64,000 nt of DNA from Cyclobacterium lianum (GCF_900143075.1 NZ_FRCY01000021.1:39645-103644); one strand, 5' to 3'. Numbered from the stretch's first letter, positions 19,766-29,600 are shown. A program made the numbers and translations. Notes: generated by a model not told the origin, from the sequence alone.

Positions 19766-20863
19766 TTATTGATCAGGAATGCTGTCATGTTTCTCCAGAA
19801 ACTGTAGCACCTGACGCTCCACAAAACCGTTTTCATGGGGTATCATTCTGCCCAGTGCTTCATTTAATCTGGCTGAATGGATGCTATGTGCTGAATATAA
19901 CTTCAGTAGCTTTACCAGCTGCGGACCATTTACCTGGCTAAGGTTCTCCATTGAATGATCCACTACCGCCGGATTTAAATGGGCTGCTTCAGCCAATCGA
20001 TCAAAAATCAGGTTTTCTATGCCCGCGTCTACCTTACCGATAAGCTCGAAAATCCGAAGTTGCAGTTCATCCGATCCCAGCTGTTCTATTGTAATGGATT
20101 TCAACAAAAGGTAGGACTGGAAATATTCATCCTCAAGCAATACTCCGACCAATCCATCAATCACCAGATCATTTAGCTCTCGAAGTAAGCCAAGGCGTTC
20201 GAGGGCCCAGGTTCTGTCCGATTGATCAGTACTTTGAAGAATTTCTGTAAACAGATGTGGATCCAGGCCGCTTTCTGTAAGTGCTGTTACTTGCTCCTGA
20301 ACGGGTCCGTGCACGATTTGATAAAGCTTATGGGTGGTATAAGCCGCTCCTGGTACGACATAAGCCAGTACATCCTTTGCTGTGGCACCCGACAAGCCGT
20401 CTACCGAAGCATGGTCGGATGCCGAATGACCCACCAGATCCTCAAACGCATAATTGCCCAACGGAAGAAACGGATCAGCCAAAAGCTCGTGCAGTTGCTC
20501 GTATTCGCCGGCAACAAAAGGCTCATGATCCTGCTTGCTCAGGTACTCTCCATCAGAGAGCTCAAATCCCAGGTATCTTCCGGTAATGTTCCAGTACAGC
20601 CTGATTTTCAGCGGCCGGCATTTGTTATCGAAACACACGCCGGTATGAAGCTCCAGATAATAATTTACAGGAATACCGGCAGCTCCGCCCTTTCGAGGCA
20701 TTTCCTGCCGGTATAAGGAATCATTGATGGGTATGCTGACCAGACTGGAAGAATCCGCAATGGATATGGTAGCAGGCTGAAAATACCTGATATCCTCGGT
20801 TTCTCCATAAAAAAACAGGACCAGATAAAGCCCGGGCAATACACATTTTAACCAACTGACCAT
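19766..20863 (-). CDS. Exported protein with covalent-FMN (ApbE) motif, paired with FAD oxidoreductase
   Basis: A 365-residue protein with an N-terminal membrane or signal segment (about 7-20). The notable feature is SVDGLSGAT at residues 153-161, which matches the ApbE flavinylation motif (D-x-x-S/T-G-A-T, FMN attached to the last Thr), as in NqrC- and RnfG-type FMN-binding domains. A CFDNKC pair (Cys77, Cys82) and GRYLGFEL lie before it. The C-terminal 150 residues are helical (ALERLGLLRELNDLVIDGLVGV), perhaps HEAT-like. It follows the secreted FAD oxidoreductase by 19 bp, so an electron relay between them is plausible. Family is not named with certainty; the motif is seen directly. Confidence 0.7.
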   Translation of the reverse strand: MVSWLKCVLPGLYLVLFFYGETEDIRYFQPATISIADSSSLVSIPINDSLYRQEMPRKGGAAGIPVNYYLELHTGVCFDNKCRPLKIRLYWNITGRYLGFELSDGEYLSKQDHEPFVAGEYEQLHELLADPFLPLGNYAFEDLVGHSASDHASVDGLSGATAKDVLAYVVPGAAYTTHKLYQIVHGPVQEQVTALTESGLDPHLFTEILQSTDQSDRTWALERLGLLRELNDLVIDGLVGVLLEDEYFQSYLLLKSITIEQLGSDELQLRIFELIGKVDAGIENLIFDRLAEAAHLNPAVVDHSMENLSQVNGPQLVKLLKLYSAHSIHSARLNEALGRMIPHENGFVERQVLQFLEKHDSIPDQ

Positions 20864-20881
20864 CCAATTTTTATCTTTTCA

Positions 20882-22267
20882 CTATACTTCCGGCACAATT
20901 CCCCCATGCTCCTTCAGCAATGCTTTCAACTCATCCAGGGGGACCTGCGCTGGCGTTACCTTGTGTTTGATAGCCAATACTGCCGCTGCAGCAGCTGCCT
21001 GGCCCATGCCCATACAAGATGCCTGTACCCTCAAAGCAGAATTGGCGAGTCGATCGCTACTGAGACAACGTCCTGCTACCAGAAAATTTTGGCTGCCCTT
21101 CGGTATCAGTGCCCTAAGCGGGATGGTAGCGACCACATCTTCTTTCAGAAACTCCTGATAAATGGATTCACCATCCCTATGCAAATCAATCGGATAAAAG
21201 GAATAAGACAAAGAGTCGTCAAAAACCCTTCCTGAGACATAATCCTCATGACTTATTTTATAAAGTCCGTCGATCCTGAAAGTTTCCCTTACTGCTGTTT
21301 CGGTCTGTGCATCCATTAATTTTAATTTCTCGCAACCGGGAAATTTCCTTAACGTTCTGATCAATTCCAACAAGGAAGCTCTGCCTTCGATATTGGCTTT
21401 GGTATGCAATTCGGCTGTTGAAGAATCAGCACCGGGCACATAGACATAATTATAGGGCACAGTAGGAGGGAAATTATTAACTGATGATTCTACTTTCACA
21501 TCTTCGTTGATGAGCATATTTTGCCTGAGCCTGCTATGGTATTCCTTTGGTATTTGGGAAAGATCGAGGGATTCGAAATCATAACCCCCGATCCGGAAAA
21601 TGAAGGATCCCGGTTGGGTATCCGCCTCTCTGAGAAGGGGAAATCCGGCAATGGAAGCTGCGGCCGCATTACCGCTGCAGTCGATGATCTGGTTACAGCT
21701 AATTTCATTGGCAATTCCCTTTCCCACGGTTTCCACAGTCCATTTTCCTTTATTCTGCTTAATGGAAGTCGGCGTTTCATAATAGTGTATAGCCACTCCG
21801 GCCTCCCTGCACTTTTCTTCTGCCAGCAGCGCATAAAGGGATTTGTTGACGGTTACCTGGTGTCTCCAATGACGAATGGTATCGTTATTAGGAATAATGG
21901 AAAAGTTGGGCAGGATATCATCATTTAACTCAACGGCTTCCAGCACCAGCTCCCAACCTATGCCTCCGATGATTTGCTTCCCCCAGGCATGGAATATCCC
22001 GGGAAAGGATACCCCACCGGTGGTGGTGGTCCCTCCCAACTGACTGCCGCTTTCTATCAGGGTGGTTTTGGCCCCTGCCCTACCTGCCTGTATGGCGGCC
22101 ACGACACCGGCAGTTCCTCCGCCAACTATTAAAATATCTGTTTCAATTTTCTGTTTTTGAACGCGATATGGCGATGCCAGCCTTTCACCTTTTGAGAGCT
22201 GTGGAGCAGTCAGCCCCACGGATAGGGCCCCCATTCTGGCAATCATTTCTCTTCTTTTCATTTTCAT
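20882..22267 (-). CDS. Secreted FAD-dependent oxidoreductase (FAD_oxidored family)
   Basis: A 461-residue exported flavoprotein. I take the Met at 22267 as start, giving the Tat-type leader KRREMIARMGALSVG. The longer frame begins inside a hairpin and is unlikely. The dinucleotide-binding ILIVGGGTAGVVAAIQAGRAGA follows at about residues 47-66, then GTTTTGGVSFPGIFHAWG, the motif of this family. The C-terminus has ALIPKGSQNFLVAGRCLSSDRLA and SCMGMGQAAAAAA, the second FAD contact. Substrate unknown. It sits 62 bp after susD and 19 bp before the FMN-motif gene, so it is part of the Sus operon and probably acts on the imported compound in the periplasm. Confidence 0.9.
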   Translation of the reverse strand: MKMKRREMIARMGALSVGLTAPQLSKGERLASPYRVQKQKIETDILIVGGGTAGVVAAIQAGRAGAKTTLIESGSQLGGTTTTGGVSFPGIFHAWGKQIIGGIGWELVLEAVELNDDILPNFSIIPNNDTIRHWRHQVTVNKSLYALLAEEKCREAGVAIHYYETPTSIKQNKGKWTVETVGKGIANEISCNQIIDCSGNAAAASIAGFPLLREADTQPGSFIFRIGGYDFESLDLSQIPKEYHSRLRQNMLINEDVKVESSVNNFPPTVPYNYVYVPGADSSTAELHTKANIEGRASLLELIRTLRKFPGCEKLKLMDAQTETAVRETFRIDGLYKISHEDYVSGRVFDDSLSYSFYPIDLHRDGESIYQEFLKEDVVATIPLRALIPKGSQNFLVAGRCLSSDRLANSALRVQASCMGMGQAAAAAAVLAIKHKVTPAQVPLDELKALLKEHGGIVPEV

Positions 22268-22288
22268 TTGGTTTGAACGAACAAAGCT

Positions 22289-22306
22289 GCCGGCCAAATG
22301 GCCGGC
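22289..22306 (-). promoter_or_regulatory. Intercistronic hairpin between susD and the FAD oxidoreductase
   Basis: GCCGGCC, loop of four, GGCCGGC is a perfect 7-bp GC-only stem located 23 bp after the susD stop and about 20 bp before the oxidoreductase start. No T-run follows on the minus strand, so it is more likely an mRNA processing or stability element that lets SusCD be made in excess of the downstream enzymes. Confidence 0.55.
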
Positions 22307-22328
22307 AAGTTTAGGTTTGCTTTACAAT

Positions 22329-23774
22329 TTAATATCCCGGATTTTGATCGGTGGAAGGATCTATAGCTCCATTGAAATTGACCTCCTGTAAGGGGATTGG
22401 CCACAGGTAATGGGCTTCTGCAATTTGCAGTCCCTTATTTTTCATGACCATTTCCTGAGCTTTACCCGTTCTTTTCAAATCCAGCCATCGTTTTCCTTCA
22501 AACTGAAATTCATAAGCCCTTTCCTGCAATACAGCGTCCAGGAAAGGTTCGACGTCCGACGGGGCGAATTGGTAATCAATTGCGGAAGCTTCAAATATTG
22601 GGTTTCCGTAAGCCCGTCGTTTCACCTGATTCAATGCAGCAAGGGCCGGCTCGCTGACTGCGCCCTGATTTCTGACAGAAGCCTCTGCAAATATCAGCAA
22701 CACTTCAGCATACCTGTAAATGGGAAGGTCATTGCCAGCATCATTGCGGCTTATGGCTGCGTTATCCACATATTTACTGCTGACCAGGGTGTTTGGGCCT
22801 AATCCAAAATCGATCTGATCCCACAGCGCCTTCCGGATATCCCCCTCATCCCATTCCATATAAAAAGGATTGGTAGCGTCACTGTAGTGTGCATAAGCTC
22901 CGCCAAAATTGAATAAACCCGTGCTGGGATGGTTCAAAATCCATAGCATAAAGTTTCCCTGCCCAAGTTCTCTTGCATACTTGAGATAAAAAATCTCTTC
23001 CGTTGTAGAAATCAACTCCGGGCCAAAAATATCCTGACGGATGTCTTCCACCGAATTGATTTCTACCAAAGCAAATTCGTCAGAAGCGATTACCTCGCTA
23101 CTTTTTTCCATGGCCAGTTGATAATTTTCCAGGAAGAGGTGCACATCCGCCATCAAAGTTTTGGCTGCATAAACTGTAGGCCGGCCAATGTGCTTTGCTG
23201 TTGGAAGTAAATGGCTCTCTGCAAAGCCCAAATCCTCCAATATCAAATCGTAAACCTCCTGAACGGTACTCCTGGGAAGATCGATTTGCTGCATATTTTC
23301 TTCGGTCCGGAGAGGTACCCCTCCCCAGTTTCTTACCAAATCGAAATAAGCCAGCGCTCTTAAAAATTTAGCTTCTGCCAAATAGTAATTGAGGTCTTCC
23401 TCACTAATGTCAGTACCATCTGGCGCATTAGCGATCACCAGGTTGGCGTTTCGGATGGCTTGGTAGAACGAATTCCACCTCGAGCCCGCTGTATTGATAT
23501 TGGTTGCATTTAATCCAGCAAAATCATTGTATTGGGCCCTGCTTCCTCTACCATATCCCCAATCGGTGTGCGCATCCAATATGGCAATTTGTTCAGCCCT
23601 TGTTGACCTGAGCGGACTGTAAATTGCATTTACTGCAGTTTCTACCTCTTCGGCGGTATTGTAGAAGTTTTCAACAGCTACAGTTTTCGGCTGCTCGATC
23701 AACAAATCCTCACATGCCGCCAGGGTCAATAGGACAGGCAGCAATAATACGTGTGCTATATTCAGATTTTTCAT
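22329..23774 (-). CDS. SusD/RagB-family outer-membrane lipoprotein
   Basis: A complete 481-residue SusD homologue. Lipobox TLAAC puts the acylated Cys at 21. The SusD-like N-terminal domain is recognisable from VENFYNTAEEVETAVNAIY, with the TPR-like FLRALAYFDLVRNWGGVPL at about 139-157, and the C-terminal RagB part ends in ERAYEFQFEGKRWLDLKRTG and the family end HYLWPIPLQEV...DQNPGY. It binds the ligand and caps the SusC channel encoded 46 bp upstream. Substrate unknown, and the sequence shows no damage. Confidence 0.95.
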   Translation of the reverse strand: MKNLNIAHVLLLPVLLTLAACEDLLIEQPKTVAVENFYNTAEEVETAVNAIYSPLRSTRAEQIAILDAHTDWGYGRGSRAQYNDFAGLNATNINTAGSRWNSFYQAIRNANLVIANAPDGTDISEEDLNYYLAEAKFLRALAYFDLVRNWGGVPLRTEENMQQIDLPRSTVQEVYDLILEDLGFAESHLLPTAKHIGRPTVYAAKTLMADVHLFLENYQLAMEKSSEVIASDEFALVEINSVEDIRQDIFGPELISTTEEIFYLKYARELGQGNFMLWILNHPSTGLFNFGGAYAHYSDATNPFYMEWDEGDIRKALWDQIDFGLGPNTLVSSKYVDNAAISRNDAGNDLPIYRYAEVLLIFAEASVRNQGAVSEPALAALNQVKRRAYGNPIFEASAIDYQFAPSDVEPFLDAVLQERAYEFQFEGKRWLDLKRTGKAQEMVMKNKGLQIAEAHYLWPIPLQEVNFNGAIDPSTDQNPGY

Positions 23775-23820
23775 GGTTATTATCGAATTTAAATGATGAT
23801 TAGTTTACAGCAATCGCTAC

Positions 23821-26800
23821 CTAAAACCCAAGCCTCAGGCCCATAGTGAGGGTTTTTGGTATGGGATAACTGTAATGGTCTATACCCAATTGGGTACCAG
23901 CTCCCCTGGAGTTTACCTCCGGATCCCACCAGGAATACCCGGTAAGCGTGATGAAATTCTGTGCACTGATATAAACCTGTGCACTATTCAGGGATTTGTT
24001 GACCAATTTACCGGACGGAAAATTATAGGCAAGCTGTATATTTCTAAACCGGAGGTAAGAACCATCCTCAACAAACCTATCTGAAACCCTCACTGCCGTG
24101 TTCCGGCTGATTCTGGGGTATTTGGCAGTTGTATTTTCAGGAGTCCAATGGTCGTACAATACCTCTTTGGGCATGTTCATTCCCTGTCCGAAATCCAAAG
24201 TGCTTGGAATCGAACTCACATTGAATATATCATTCCCATGGGACCCCTGAATGAAAAAGCTAAACTCAAAATTCTTATAATTCATACTGGAATTAAGACC
24301 ATAGATAAAATCCGGGTTTGGATCCCCGATGTAGGTCTTATCTCCTTCATTAATGATCCCATTATCGTCTCTGTCCACAAACCGGATGTTTCCATTTTCA
24401 TCGTACCCATCTTCTTCAAAGCCCCAAAACTGTCCTATAGGTCGACCCTCCCTTAGTATGGTCACATTGTCACCCACTACCAACACGCCTACAAATGCGC
24501 CTAGGATGTCTTCTCCGTTGTGCAGACTGACCACCTTATTACGGTTAAAGGCCATATTACCAAATAAATTCCACTTAAAATCCCTATCCATTACCTTTGC
24601 ATCAAGGCTCAGCTCTATGCCTTTATTCTGGACCTTGCCTACATTCTGGACGGTGGTGGTAAAGCCCAGGGAACTGGGTAAGCGTACCGTATTCAGGAGG
24701 TCACGGGTGTTTTTAATGTAGTAATCCGCATTGAAAATAAAACGGTCATTCAAAAATCCTACATCCAATCCGATATCTATCTGCTCGGTAGTTTCCCACT
24801 TCAGATCTCCTGGCAGCACCGTACTAGGAGCAAAGGTGTTGAAAAGCATGTTTTCAAAAATGGTATTGCCTGGATTCAATTGGTTTAGGGTGGCATAGGG
24901 TGAAATGGCCTGGCTACCGGTCAACCCCCAGCTTGTCCTCAGCTTTAGGTCAGAAAGAATTGAACTTTCTGACACGAAAGGCTCCTCGGATAGCCTCCAG
25001 GCGAAAGCCCCCGAGGGGAAATAGCCCCATTTGTTACCCGGACTATACCGGGAAGATCCATCCGAACGAAAACTAAAAGTGAAAAGAAACCGCTCATCAT
25101 AGGTATAATTTATCCTGCTCAGGTAGGACAGCAATACGGATTGGGCATACCCGCTACTTGGTATGCCCGGGTTTTGCGCTGCTCCCAGGCTGTGGGTTTC
25201 GAAAGCATCGCTCAGGAAACCAACACCCCCTGCGCTTAAAAAAGTAGTAGTAAAATCCTGGTAGGTAAATCCCACCACCGCATTTAGCTGATGTGCTGCG
25301 CCAATTGTCTTATCATAACTTAAGGTATTTTCACTTAGCAAACTTCTGAATTGGCTGGTACTGATATTTGCGCTTCCCTCAGAATTGAAAAAATTCCTGC
25401 TTGTATAGCTATCGGTCCGGTCATCTCTGTTTTCAATACCGCCTGAGATTTTTAAGGTCAATTCCGGTAATGGTTTGTAAGTAAAGGCCAGGTTGGATAG
25501 CACTACATTGGCCTTAACTTCATTGAGCTGTTCGTTAATAAAATTTAAGGGATTGATGATATCCGGAGCAATAAAGGGAAATTCATTCCCCAAAACATTG
25601 TAGGTACCGTCCTCATTATAAGGTTGAGAGATGGGTGCTGCTGATATGGCTGCTCCTATCATGGAATTGCCCCGCTGTCCGCCTCCACTGTCCCGGCGCT
25701 CCGTTTTCAGGTGGCTGAGTGTATTGTTAAAGTTGATCGATATACGGTCGCTTATGGTATGGTTGATATTGGCCCTCAGCGAAAACCGGTCATAATCGCT
25801 ACCTTTTATGATCCCATCCTGCCCAAAAAAACTGCCTGAAATGGCATACTTGGTTTTTGCATTGCCTCCACTTACATTTAGAGACGTGGACAAAATGGGC
25901 GCGTCCCGGAATATCAGGTCCTGCCAATCAAATCCCTGCCCAAATCCTTCAATTTCCTGATCTGTAAAGTACAGTGGAATATTGTCATTGGCAGCCTGTA
26001 TATTTTGCAACCGTGCATATTCAGTGCCGTTCATCAGGTCCAGTTTTTTTCTCAGACTTTGTACACTATAACTGGTTTCGAAGTCCACTTTGGAAGTCCC
26101 TTCTTTGCCTTGCTTGGTAGTGATCAAAACAACACCGTTGGCACCCCTGGAACCATATATGGCAGTAGCTGAGGCATCTTTTAGTACCTCGATACTTTCA
26201 ATATCAAAATTGTTTAAATTGGTGGGGTTTCCAGAAAACGGAAAACCGTCAATGACATATAGGGGTTCATTGCCTCCCTGTATGGAATTGGTACCTCTTA
26301 TTCTGACACTTATTCCCGATCCCGGGGCACCGCTATTTTGAATCACCTGTACACCTGCAGCCCTGCCAGAAAGTGCCTGCATTACATTCGTGGTCGGAAA
26401 AGCATTGATCTCCTCTGATTTTACCTGAGAAACCGATCCGGTCAGATCACTTTTTTTCACCGTACCATAGCCTACCACCACCACTTCTTCCAAAGCGGAA
26501 TCGTCCAGCTCCAATTGCACATCATACTGTGTCTGATTGCCAACGGTGATTCTTGTGGGCTGATAACCAATAAAGGAAATCACCAAAACAGCCCCCTCTT
26601 CCACATTGATAGAAAAATTTCCATCAATATCTGACACAGTACCGGTACTGGTATTTTCCACGGTAATCGTGGCCCCGGGTAACGGCTCTCCATTTTCATC
26701 TTTCACCGTTCCGGTAACGTCTATCGGAGCCAGTTCTGCTTCTCCGGAGACCGGGTTCTGCCCAACCTGTTGCCCGGTTTTCCGGACATGAATATTCCGG

Positions 26801-27135
26801 TTTATCTGCTTAAAATACAATCCCGTCTGCTGGCCAATTATTGATAAAAGGTCATACAAACTTTGGGACTGGCTATCTGTGGTCACCTTCGGAACGCCTT
26901 CTAATTCTTTATCGGTATACACAAAACTGAATCCGGTCATTTTCTCAATGGTCGAAAACGCCCTTTCTATCCTTACCTCCTCAAAGGTGACGGATATCAT
27001 TACTTCTTCAATATCTTTGACCTGAGCAATGCCGTTGGAGGCAAATAAAACGCTCATCGACAAAAGCTGAATCAGAAACGCATAAGTGAATAGTTTGGTC
27101 ATGCGTATGACATGTAATAGTATAAGATTTTTCAT
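23821..27135 (-). CDS. SusC/RagA-family TonB-dependent outer-membrane transporter
   Basis: A 1104-residue transporter with the same architecture as the first SusC of the window: signal peptide (to about residue 38), STN domain (about 40-120), regulatory-like beta domain (about 140-205), EEVVVVGYGTVKKSDL (about 215-230), plug with YVIDGFPFSG and SRGANGVV, and a C-terminal barrel ending LGLRLGF. The N-terminal 20 residues differ from those of the first SusC at few positions, so the two loci are paralogous, though barrel loops differ. It is preceded by its own FecR, whose signal it would provide through STN. Confidence 0.96.
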   Translation of the reverse strand: MKNLILLHVIRMTKLFTYAFLIQLLSMSVLFASNGIAQVKDIEEVMISVTFEEVRIERAFSTIEKMTGFSFVYTDKELEGVPKVTTDSQSQSLYDLLSIIGQQTGLYFKQINRNIHVRKTGQQVGQNPVSGEAELAPIDVTGTVKDENGEPLPGATITVENTSTGTVSDIDGNFSINVEEGAVLVISFIGYQPTRITVGNQTQYDVQLELDDSALEEVVVVGYGTVKKSDLTGSVSQVKSEEINAFPTTNVMQALSGRAAGVQVIQNSGAPGSGISVRIRGTNSIQGGNEPLYVIDGFPFSGNPTNLNNFDIESIEVLKDASATAIYGSRGANGVVLITTKQGKEGTSKVDFETSYSVQSLRKKLDLMNGTEYARLQNIQAANDNIPLYFTDQEIEGFGQGFDWQDLIFRDAPILSTSLNVSGGNAKTKYAISGSFFGQDGIIKGSDYDRFSLRANINHTISDRISINFNNTLSHLKTERRDSGGGQRGNSMIGAAISAAPISQPYNEDGTYNVLGNEFPFIAPDIINPLNFINEQLNEVKANVVLSNLAFTYKPLPELTLKISGGIENRDDRTDSYTSRNFFNSEGSANISTSQFRSLLSENTLSYDKTIGAAHQLNAVVGFTYQDFTTTFLSAGGVGFLSDAFETHSLGAAQNPGIPSSGYAQSVLLSYLSRINYTYDERFLFTFSFRSDGSSRYSPGNKWGYFPSGAFAWRLSEEPFVSESSILSDLKLRTSWGLTGSQAISPYATLNQLNPGNTIFENMLFNTFAPSTVLPGDLKWETTEQIDIGLDVGFLNDRFIFNADYYIKNTRDLLNTVRLPSSLGFTTTVQNVGKVQNKGIELSLDAKVMDRDFKWNLFGNMAFNRNKVVSLHNGEDILGAFVGVLVVGDNVTILREGRPIGQFWGFEEDGYDENGNIRFVDRDDNGIINEGDKTYIGDPNPDFIYGLNSSMNYKNFEFSFFIQGSHGNDIFNVSSIPSTLDFGQGMNMPKEVLYDHWTPENTTAKYPRISRNTAVRVSDRFVEDGSYLRFRNIQLAYNFPSGKLVNKSLNSAQVYISAQNFITLTGYSWWDPEVNSRGAGTQLGIDHYSYPIPKTLTMGLRLGF

Positions 27136-27226
27136 ACCTTTACTTTGTTTGTTTTAAAACTATGGTGAATGGTTTTGGATAAACATGCCCCGGAATTCCG
27201 TCAGATAGTTTTCCGGAGATTGATTT

Positions 27227-27263
27227 GGCCGGGGATGTTGGCGCATTCCCGGCCTACTTTTTC
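27227..27263 (+). promoter_or_regulatory. Hairpin in the fecR-susC gap of the second Sus locus
   Basis: GGCCGGG at 27227-27233 pairs with CCCGGCC at 27248-27254, and is followed on the plus strand by TACTTTTTC. The position in the 158-bp gap before susC matches the hairpin at 3997 of the first locus. It could be a leader structure of susC or a barrier to antisense transcription. Confidence 0.45.
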
Positions 27264-27293
27264 AATTGGGTTTATTTCATAGGCAACTTTTAC

Positions 27294-28409
27294 TTAGTCT
27301 TTAAAAATGATTCTTACATCCTCGCTATCAATTGTGAATTCAAATCTCGCCGAAAACTTCAATCCTTCCAGAACATTTTCCAGGGTCTCATCTTGAAATT
27401 TTCCCGAAAGCAATACTTGGTTGAGAGGCCTGTTTTCAATAGAGATTTGGACCCCATACCAATTTTCCAGAACCCGGATGGCTTCCATCAATGGCGTTTC
27501 TTTAAAAATGATCCATTTCCTGGTCCAGCCGATTACCAAATCTTTATCAAACCTGGTCTTGGCCAATTGCTCCTTTTCGGTATCGATCACCAGGCCTTCA
27601 CCGGGAAGTAAAGTGACGGCCTCGTTCGCGTCCTCTTTCATGTCAACGGCCACTTTGCCTGTCAACAGGGAAATATTCACAGTTTCCCCGGCGTACGCCT
27701 TGACATTAAAGCTTGTGCCCAAAGCGGTGGTAGTCGAACCGCGGGAATTCACCGAAAAAGGTTTCAGGGAATCCCGGGCCACACTAAAGAAAGCCTCCCC
27801 CTCTAAAAAAACCTCTCTCCTGTTCTTTTCGAAATTTTTCAGGTATCTTAACTCACTTCCGGAATTGAGAATAACCACCGATCCATCGCTTAAAGTAAGA
27901 TGTGATTTTACCCCCGGAACAGTCTTGTGTTCAACGTAAACACTCTCAGGAGTATCTGTTAGGGGAATAACAGGTTCGGAATAAATCCATCTGAATAAAA
28001 ACCCCATTCCTATGGCCAGGGCCAATATACCCGCCACCCTGATACCAAATGCATCAAAGAGGTATCTCCGAGAACCCCGGTTTCGGGCTACACTTTCCAG
28101 CGTGCTCACCGCATGAATAGGAATCACCTTATCTTCTTCCTGCACATTTTCCGCTGCCACCGGTTCTGACATTTTGGTCGCGATATCTTTCCATAAGCCC
28201 GACATCTCGCGATCTGACAAATCCGGCTGCTCTTTGCTTTCCAATCGCAGGATAATAGCTCTGGCATCCCTGGCAGCCTTCTGCTTATGGGGATATTCCA
28301 ATAATGCTTCCTGCCAATAAAGATTCAATGCAGCGTTGGGATGCAGGATCCATTTTTTGAAAGAAGGGTCCAATACAAAATCCTCTGTGGTATAATTGGA
28401 GATATTCAT
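27294..28409 (-). CDS. FecR-family anti-sigma factor
   Basis: A 371-residue FecR homologue. Cytoplasmic N-terminal domain to about residue 120, membrane segment at about 123-143 (VAGILALAIGMGFLFRW), periplasmic FecR domain from about 165 (SHLTLSDGSVVILNSGSEL, then RREVFLEGEAFFSVARD), and C-terminal DUF4974 domain (about 298-370, NRPLNQVLLSGKFQDETLENVLEG). It should control the ECF sigma factor encoded 258 bp upstream and receive its signal from the STN domain of the SusC encoded next. The family assignment is secure. Confidence 0.95.
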   Translation of the reverse strand: MNISNYTTEDFVLDPSFKKWILHPNAALNLYWQEALLEYPHKQKAARDARAIILRLESKEQPDLSDREMSGLWKDIATKMSEPVAAENVQEEDKVIPIHAVSTLESVARNRGSRRYLFDAFGIRVAGILALAIGMGFLFRWIYSEPVIPLTDTPESVYVEHKTVPGVKSHLTLSDGSVVILNSGSELRYLKNFEKNRREVFLEGEAFFSVARDSLKPFSVNSRGSTTTALGTSFNVKAYAGETVNISLLTGKVAVDMKEDANEAVTLLPGEGLVIDTEKEQLAKTRFDKDLVIGWTRKWIIFKETPLMEAIRVLENWYGVQISIENRPLNQVLLSGKFQDETLENVLEGLKFSARFEFTIDSEDVRIIFKD

Positions 28410-28666
28410 TATCAGTCAAATTCGACCACATAAGTCCGGTGCCAATAAAATCTATCCTTAATCCGGAGAAAAATTTATTTTTTTACAGATAAATTAAAAA
28501 TTACTAATTAATGTTACGAATACTTCAATATATCCGAAAAATATTATTTATTTAAAATGGAATTTCTGCCTCAATGCAGTAAAGAAAATGCTAAGAAAAA
28601 TGCCTTGCCACTGAGAATACGGATCTCCGGCGCCAGGATCCCAGATCATCCTTGACCCACCGGCGC

Positions 28667-29266
28667 TTAACACCAACAAAAAATCAGGAATACCAACAGC
28701 AATCGCTTTTTCAAATTAGCGATTGCCTTCCAGGCCAGGGAATACGCAGACTGAACATTGATTCCCATGATGATACAAATATCCTCATAGGAGTGGTTTT
28801 CATAATACAGCAAGTGCAAAACTTCTTGTTGCCTGCCCGGCAAAGATTCCAGGGCGCTTTGAAGATGCTTTCTTTTTTGCAGATTTGTCACCGCACCCAT
28901 CAAATCTACTTCCGGATCTATAGACAGCCTTTCTTCAATTTCCGGGGTCAAATTGCTATACTTCTTTTTTTCCTTTCCGATTTCCTTATGAATTTTGTTG
29001 CTCAGACATTTAAACAGATAAAGTTTAACATTATCGTTGCCCTTTATGCTATGCCTGTAACGCCAAATGGTAAAAAATACATCCTGAATACAATCTTTCA
29101 CCAAATTTCTGTCCGCTTTTATGGCCATACCAAGCCTGAAAAGTTCTTGGGTATATTTTACATATAGCGTTTCCAATCCCGAACTTTCATCATTCTTGAT
29201 TTGCTGCCAGCAAACTTTATCGTCGGAATTCTCCTCGTGGGGCTCGAGACCTCTTTCTGTGCGCAT
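28667..29266 (-). CDS. ECF-type RNA polymerase sigma factor
   Basis: A 199-residue ECF sigma factor of the same branch as the one at 6195. Region 2 is visible at about 52-72 (NLVKDCIQDVFFTIWRYRH) and region 4 at about 142-192 (LPGRQQEVLHLLYYENHSYEDI, GINVQSAYSLAWKAI). It opens the locus sigma, FecR, SusC, SusD, FAD oxidoreductase, FMN-motif protein. Both Sus-linked sigma factors end in a short hydrophobic tail (LLLVFLIF here), a shared oddity. Confidence 0.93.
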   Translation of the reverse strand: MRTERGLEPHEENSDDKVCWQQIKNDESSGLETLYVKYTQELFRLGMAIKADRNLVKDCIQDVFFTIWRYRHSIKGNDNVKLYLFKCLSNKIHKEIGKEKKKYSNLTPEIEERLSIDPEVDLMGAVTNLQKRKHLQSALESLPGRQQEVLHLLYYENHSYEDICIIMGINVQSAYSLAWKAIANLKKRLLLVFLIFCWC

Positions 29267-29354
29267 GTAATGTCATTCGGGTTTATTGCCATCGAAAATA
29301 GGTATTAATACATATATTTAAAAAGGAATAGGGCTTTATTGTGCAAATCTCATC

Positions 29355-29600
29355 TGCTACTTATATCAAAATCAGAAAAGTTTAAATACCCGGAACATGT
29401 TTCAAGCAAACGAATGTAATTTTGGTGATGATGCCCTCCTCCCCAAAGGCCCCTTGCTTCTTCTGAATAAAAGAAGAAAATATATCAACAAATCCCAGCA
29501 GGCAAACCTTGCGATAAGCCTGTTTCCACCAATACAAGGTTTTGGAAGCATTGATTCAAAAGAATAGGAAAAGACAAAGGAATCCGGAAAAGGTACGGCA
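29355..29600 (+). pseudogene. Dead 5' fragment and leader of an aldo/keto reductase gene
   Basis: From 29463 to 29567 the plus strand reads LNKRRKYINKS...LAISLFPP...QGFGSIDSKE and then TAG, in register with the first 34 residues of the intact reductase at 32849 (NSRRKFINKS...LAISLSPQLQGFGEIVSED). The start codon is CTG, where the intact copy has ATG. The preceding non-coding DNA (about 29355-29460) also matches DNA upstream of the intact gene at about 32455-32565, with the roughly 280 bp between that block and the start missing. After 29600 the match fades. This is a degraded duplicate, not expressed as a protein. Confidence 0.8.
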
